A model generated the notes under the pieces. That model was given only the letters and a program-made list of their open reading frames with translations, had not been told where the DNA came from and made no database searches. Positions 60,894 through 64,000 of a DNA stretch of 64,000 nucleotides are shown here, piece after piece. The first letter of the stretch is position 1, and every line of letters begins with the position of its first letter. The position numbers and the translations under genes are program-made. The stretch covers positions 2,418,001 through 2,482,000 of the forward strand of contig NZ_CP104264.1 in the NCBI RefSeq assembly GCF_025244845.1, given 5' to 3'. The stretch comes from Arthrobacter sp. zg-Y1171 (GTDB taxonomy: Bacteria > Actinomycetota > Actinomycetes > Actinomycetales > Micrococcaceae).

Positions 60894-61616
60894 ATGAACA
60901 GCTGGTATGAACTTCCCCGGGCGGCCTTCGACCTGGAGACCACGGGCCGGGACCCGCAGACCGCGCGGATCGTCACCGCATCCATCATCCTGGTCAACGG
61001 CCGGGGCGAAACCCTGCAGCACCACGAGTGGCTGGCCTGCCCCGAGATCCCGATCCCCGCCGAGGCGGCAGCCATCCACGGCATCACCAATGAACGCGCC
61101 CGGGCGGAGGGCGGGAACCCTGCCGCCGTCACGGCCGAGGTGGCCGAGGTGCTGGCCGGCATGTTCGCAGCCGGCATTCCCGTCCTGGCTTTCAACGCCT
61201 GCTACGACTTCACGGTCCTGGCCCGCGAATGCGAGCGCTTCGGCCTCACGGCTCCCCATCCGGTTCCCGTTATCGATCCGTACATCCTGGACAAGCAGGT
61301 GGACCGGTTCCGCCGCGGCAAGCGCACCCTCACCGCCATGGCCGAGCACTACGGCGTGGGGTTCGAGAACGCACACACCTCAGCGGCCGACGTCGCCGCC
61401 ACCCTGTCCGTGGCGGCAGTCATGGCCGCGAAGTATCCGGAGCTGCAGTGCGATGCGCGCACCTTGCACGAGTCCCAGATCGGCTGGGCGGCAGGCCAGG
61501 CTGCCAGCTTCCAGGAATACCTGCGGCGCCGGGAGCCGGAAGCCGTGATCGACGGCAGCTGGCCGTTCCGTGCCGCACCGGACCACGCGCCCGGGTCCGT
61601 CCTCGACCCGGCCTGA
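60894..61616 (+). CDS. DEDDh 3'-5' exonuclease (DnaQ-like)
   Basis: Exonuclease of 240 residues related to the epsilon proofreading subunit. Motifs: ExoI AAFDLETTGRDPQTARIV (Asp, Glu), ExoII VLAFNACYDFTVLARECERF (Asp) and ExoIII AHTSAADVAATLSVA (His, Asp). The remainder is short and without a polymerase link. Known relatives are annotated as 3'-5' exonucleases of unknown pathway. It is divergent from the alkyltransferase-like gene (75 nt between starts) and separate from metN by 255 nt. Confidence 0.93.
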   Translation: MNSWYELPRAAFDLETTGRDPQTARIVTASIILVNGRGETLQHHEWLACPEIPIPAEAAAIHGITNERARAEGGNPAAVTAEVAEVLAGMFAAGIPVLAFNACYDFTVLARECERFGLTAPHPVPVIDPYILDKQVDRFRRGKRTLTAMAEHYGVGFENAHTSAADVAATLSVAAVMAAKYPELQCDARTLHESQIGWAAGQAASFQEYLRRREPEAVIDGSWPFRAAPDHAPGSVLDPA

Positions 61617-61800
61617 CCCCTCCGCGGCCGCCGTCCCGGCTCCTTCACGGGCCGTCACTTTGGCCGGAGCGCGGCGGCCACCATGCGATACTGGTTACTG
61701 TGTTTGGCGCTGATGGCGCCCCAGGCGTACCCGCGTTCCTACGCGCGCGTACCGTCTCGCGCCACGAGATTGGCAGGCACCCTCCGCACAGCCGGCATTT

Positions 61801-61823
61801 GGGCACGGCACAGAACCGTGCCC
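61801..61823 (+). other. Stem-loop in the metN leader
   Basis: GGGCACGG (61801-61808) pairs with CCGTGCCC (61816-61823) over a 7-nt loop, 48 nt before the metN start. No U-run follows. It could be part of a regulatory leader, but it does not match the SAM riboswitch classes I know. Confidence 0.4.
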
Positions 61824-61871
61824 CCTTCCCCATGCTCCGGTCCGGCCATTGAACGCATATGACGAGGACGA

Positions 61872-62852
61872 ATGATCACAGTTACCGACCTTCGCAAGGT
61901 CTACCGGCAGGGCGACCGCATGGTCACTGCACTGGACGGCGTGAGCCTGAGCGTGCCCAAGGGTTCGATCCACGGGATCATCGGCCACTCCGGTGCCGGA
62001 AAGTCCACCCTGGTCCGCTGCCTGACCCTGCTGGACCGGCCGACGTCGGGCTCGGTCACCATCGACGGCCGTGAGCTGACCGCTGTGAAGGACTCCGAGA
62101 TCCGCGCGGCCCGCCGCCGGATCGGCATGGTGTTCCAGCACGCGAACCTCATGGACTCCCGCACCGCCGCCGCCAACATCGCCCACCCGCTGGAGCTGGT
62201 GGGCACGAAGAAGAGCGTCATCGACGCCCGGGTGAAGGAACTGCTGGCCCTCGTTGGCCTCGAAGGCAGCGCCGGAGCGTACCCCGCCCAGCTTTCCGGC
62301 GGACAGAAGCAGCGCGTGGGCATCGCCCGGGCACTGGCCTCCGATCCCGATGTGCTCCTGTGCGATGAGCCGACCTCGGCCCTGGACCCCAGCACCACGG
62401 ACGACATCCTGGACCTGATCTCCGATCTCACCCGCCGCCTGGACCTGACGGTCCTGATCATCACGCACGAGATGAATGTGGTGAAGCGGATCTGCGATTC
62501 GGTATCCCTGCTCGAGGCAGGACGGGTGGTGGAACACGGCCCGCTGCGCGAGGTTGCCTCCGACCTGCGCGGCCGCCTGGCCAAACAGCTGATCCCGCTG
62601 CCCGTAACGCCGCCGTCGCCCGGCGGCCCGGTCCTGGAACTGCTCTTCACCGGCCAGACCACGTCGGACCCGGTGCTTTCCGCGCTCACCCGCCGGTTTG
62701 ACACCGATGTAAACGTCCTTGCCGGCAGCGTCGAGCTGCTGGCCGGCACCCGCTTCGGACGGCTGCGCATCCAGTTGGACACGCACACCGACATGGCCGC
62801 CGTCCATGAATACCTCGCCCTGCAGGGCGTCACCGTGGAGGTGGCAGCATGA
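61872..62852 (+). CDS. metN: Methionine ABC transporter ATP-binding protein MetN
   Basis: ATPase of the methionine uptake transporter, 326 residues. Walker A GIIGHSGAGKSTLVRCL, family Q-loop segment GMVFQHANLMDSRTAAANIA, signature QLSGGQKQRVGIARAL, Walker B LLCDEPTSALDPSTTDDI and switch His LIITHEMNVVKRI. The C-terminal ~85 residues are the NIL domain that senses methionine and shuts the transporter (trans-inhibition). ATG 61872 follows GAGGACGA. It overlaps metI by 4 nt (ATGA). Confidence 0.97.
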   Translation: MITVTDLRKVYRQGDRMVTALDGVSLSVPKGSIHGIIGHSGAGKSTLVRCLTLLDRPTSGSVTIDGRELTAVKDSEIRAARRRIGMVFQHANLMDSRTAAANIAHPLELVGTKKSVIDARVKELLALVGLEGSAGAYPAQLSGGQKQRVGIARALASDPDVLLCDEPTSALDPSTTDDILDLISDLTRRLDLTVLIITHEMNVVKRICDSVSLLEAGRVVEHGPLREVASDLRGRLAKQLIPLPVTPPSPGGPVLELLFTGQTTSDPVLSALTRRFDTDVNVLAGSVELLAGTRFGRLRIQLDTHTDMAAVHEYLALQGVTVEVAA

Positions 62853-63634
62853 ACTTCCTGACCGGACTCTTCGACAACCCCGGAATCACCAAGGCACTGC
62901 CCGAAGCCGTGCTTGAAACCCTCCAGATGGTCGGCATCTCCGGCTTCTTCACCCTGCTGATCGGCCTGCCGCTGGGCGTGTTCCTGCACGTCAGTGCGCC
63001 CGGGGGCCTGCTCCCGATGAAGGTCGTCAACCGGATTGTCAGCGACATCATCGTCAACATCACCCGGTCTGTACCCTTCGCCATCCTCATGGTCACCCTG
63101 ATTCCGCTGGCACGCCTCATCACCGGGACCTCAATCGGGCCCGTGGCCGCCTCCGTTTCGCTGAGCATCGCGACCATCCCGTTCTTCGCACGGCTGGTGG
63201 AAAACGCGCTCCGCGACGTCACCGGCGGCAAGATCGATGCCGCCCTGGTGATGGGATCAACCAAGATGCAGGTGGTCACCAAGGTGCTGCTGCGCGAGGC
63301 CCTGCCCGGCCTCGTCGCTGCCCTGACCACCACGCTGGTGACCCTCGTGGGCTACTCCGCCATGGCCGGCATTGTCGGCGGCGGCGGTCTCGGCCGGCTG
63401 GCCTACAACTACGGCGTCCAGCGCTTTGACACGCAGGTCATGGTGGTCACGATCATCATCATCGTGGCCCTCGTACAGATCATCCAGCTTGCCGGCGATT
63501 TCGTTTCCCGCCGGGTGGACCACCGGTCCGCCGCGGGCACCGGCCGGCGCAGCCGTCCGGCCACTGCGGTCACCGACGCCGCCGCCGTTCCCCGGACCGG
63601 CACGGACCGCGAATTCGACAAGACCTCTGTCTAG
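62849..63634 (+). CDS. metI: Methionine ABC transporter permease MetI
   Basis: Membrane subunit, 261 residues, of the methionine transporter. Five or six hydrophobic helices include VLETLQMVGISGFFTLLIGL, RSVPFAILMVTLIPLARLIT and LVTLVGYSAMAGIVGGGGLG. The EAA loop with REALPGLVAALTTTL precedes the last helices. The C-terminal ~40 residues are hydrophilic and variable. Operon metN-metI-metQ, the standard order. Confidence 0.96.
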   Translation: MNFLTGLFDNPGITKALPEAVLETLQMVGISGFFTLLIGLPLGVFLHVSAPGGLLPMKVVNRIVSDIIVNITRSVPFAILMVTLIPLARLITGTSIGPVAASVSLSIATIPFFARLVENALRDVTGGKIDAALVMGSTKMQVVTKVLLREALPGLVAALTTTLVTLVGYSAMAGIVGGGGLGRLAYNYGVQRFDTQVMVVTIIIIVALVQIIQLAGDFVSRRVDHRSAAGTGRRSRPATAVTDAAAVPRTGTDREFDKTSV

Positions 63635-63645
63635 TCTCCGTCTTC

Positions 63646-63675
63646 GGCAGTACGGGGCCCTGCCCCGGCGCTGCC
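63646..63675 (+). other. Stem-loop between metI and metQ
   Basis: Nested arms GGCAG/CTGCC and GGGGC/GCCCC form a hairpin in the 125-nt metI-metQ gap; a second possible stem (TGCAG with CTGCA) follows near 63684-63708. Such stems between transporter and binding-protein genes often protect or process the message. Confidence 0.4.
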
Positions 63676-63759
63676 GGATCTGCAGCCAGTAGCCGCTAGC
63701 TGCACCTTCCCCGGACAGCGGAGTTCCGCTTCCCGGGTCACGTGAAAGGAACGCACTCG

Positions 63760-64000
63760 ATGCGTAAAGCACTTACCCTCGTTGCCACCGGTGTGGCTAC
63801 GGCCCTGGCGCTGACGGCTTGCGGTGGATCCGATTCCGCCTCCAGCGCCGTGGACAGCCTTGACCCCGCAAACCCGGTAACCCTGACCGTGGGCGCCAGC
63901 CCCACCCCGCACGCCCGGATCCTCGAGTTTGTCCGTGACAACCTCGCCGAGGGCACCGGGCTGGAAATCGAGATCCAGGAGTTTGACGACTACGTCACGC
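63760..64000 (+). CDS. metQ: Methionine-binding lipoprotein MetQ, partial (3' end outside window)
   Basis: Substrate-binding lipoprotein of the methionine transporter; about 80 residues are visible. Signal peptide with lipobox LALTACGGSD (Cys near residue 22), then the NlpA/MetQ start LTVGASPTPHARILEFVRDN, which marks the ligand-binding domain of this family, and LEIEIQEFDDY. ATG 63760 has an AAAGGA site 10 nt upstream. The rest lies beyond the window. Confidence 0.95.
   Translation, partial: MRKALTLVATGVATALALTACGGSDSASSAVDSLDPANPVTLTVGASPTPHARILEFVRDNLAEGTGLEIEIQEFDDYVT

Noticed and set aside
61700..61870. A SAM riboswitch in the metN leader
   Set aside because: GGCAGGCACCCTCC faintly recalls the GGCAACCCTCC of SAM-I/IV classes, but the flanking helices and the conserved entry segment are not found. 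Only simple hairpins are seen. A covariance-model scan would decide.

Overview
The window is high-GC, gene-dense actinobacterial chromosome. Gene content and order fit a member of the Micrococcaceae (Arthrobacter-like, order Micrococcales). Most genes are core genes whose neighbours are also neighbours in Mycobacterium tuberculosis: the MtrA-MtrB-LpqB-ComF-HPF-SecA block with the LysM and Rv3235-type genes, the MetE-like/MnmA/cysteine desulfurase/EtfBA genes, and the UPF0182/YlbL/DUF2342/UvrD2/NudC/AdnAB block. I see no insertion sequence, prophage, integrase or CRISPR array. The species call is inference from gene order and protein character.

Left part (1-14.6 kb): the end of a Tad/Flp-pilus type cluster (CpaE-like ATPase, running off the edge, and a SAF-domain CpaB-like protein); a small excisionase-type HTH protein; an unnamed protein with two similar barrel-like repeats; a membrane LysM protein; an Rv3235-type protein; then, on the minus strand, secA, a YcaQ-type glycosylase-like protein, hpf, a ComF-like phosphoribosyltransferase and the lpqB-mtrB-mtrA envelope-signalling operon. 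Plus-strand 14.8-21.1 kb is one tight operon: a glycerophosphodiester phosphodiesterase membrane-domain protein, DUF4129, DUF4350, MoxR ATPase, DUF58 and DUF4166.

Middle (21-38 kb): a cysteine-free MetE-like protein, chorismate mutase, mnmA with its sulfur donor cysteine desulfurase, a WYL-family regulator facing an epoxide hydrolase, a J-domain protein, a TrmL-type tRNA methyltransferase, a small-molecule methyltransferase, a PIG-L deacetylase with etfA and etfB, an HtrA-like protease, a TPM-domain protein with a PspA homologue, a DUF6328 membrane protein and an initiator tRNA-fMet.

Right part (38-64 kb): UPF0182, the YlbL-type PDZ/Lon-like protease, a DUF2342 metalloprotease-like protein, a YgjP-type metallopeptidase, a ThiF-like protein, then a DNA-repair group (uvrD2, nudC, an alkyltransferase-like protein, adnA and adnB, and a DEDDh exonuclease). 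This group is interrupted by a phosphotransferase and a GntR-ABC transporter operon. The window ends in the methionine transporter metN-metI-metQ.

The most interesting signals are regulatory or concern lost residues. A perfect 11-bp inverted repeat lies in front of the WYL regulator gene, and its core (AGGAC-N7-GTCCT) recurs upstream of the epoxide hydrolase. A 24-bp dyad lies in front of the GntR-ABC operon. The MetE-like protein has no cysteine at all. AdnA keeps three C-terminal cysteines of an expected iron-sulfur site but has a serine where the fourth is expected. A J-domain is joined to a degenerate NERD-like domain. Several terminator hairpins are written into the last codons of converging genes. 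I did not find a clearly new multi-gene system.
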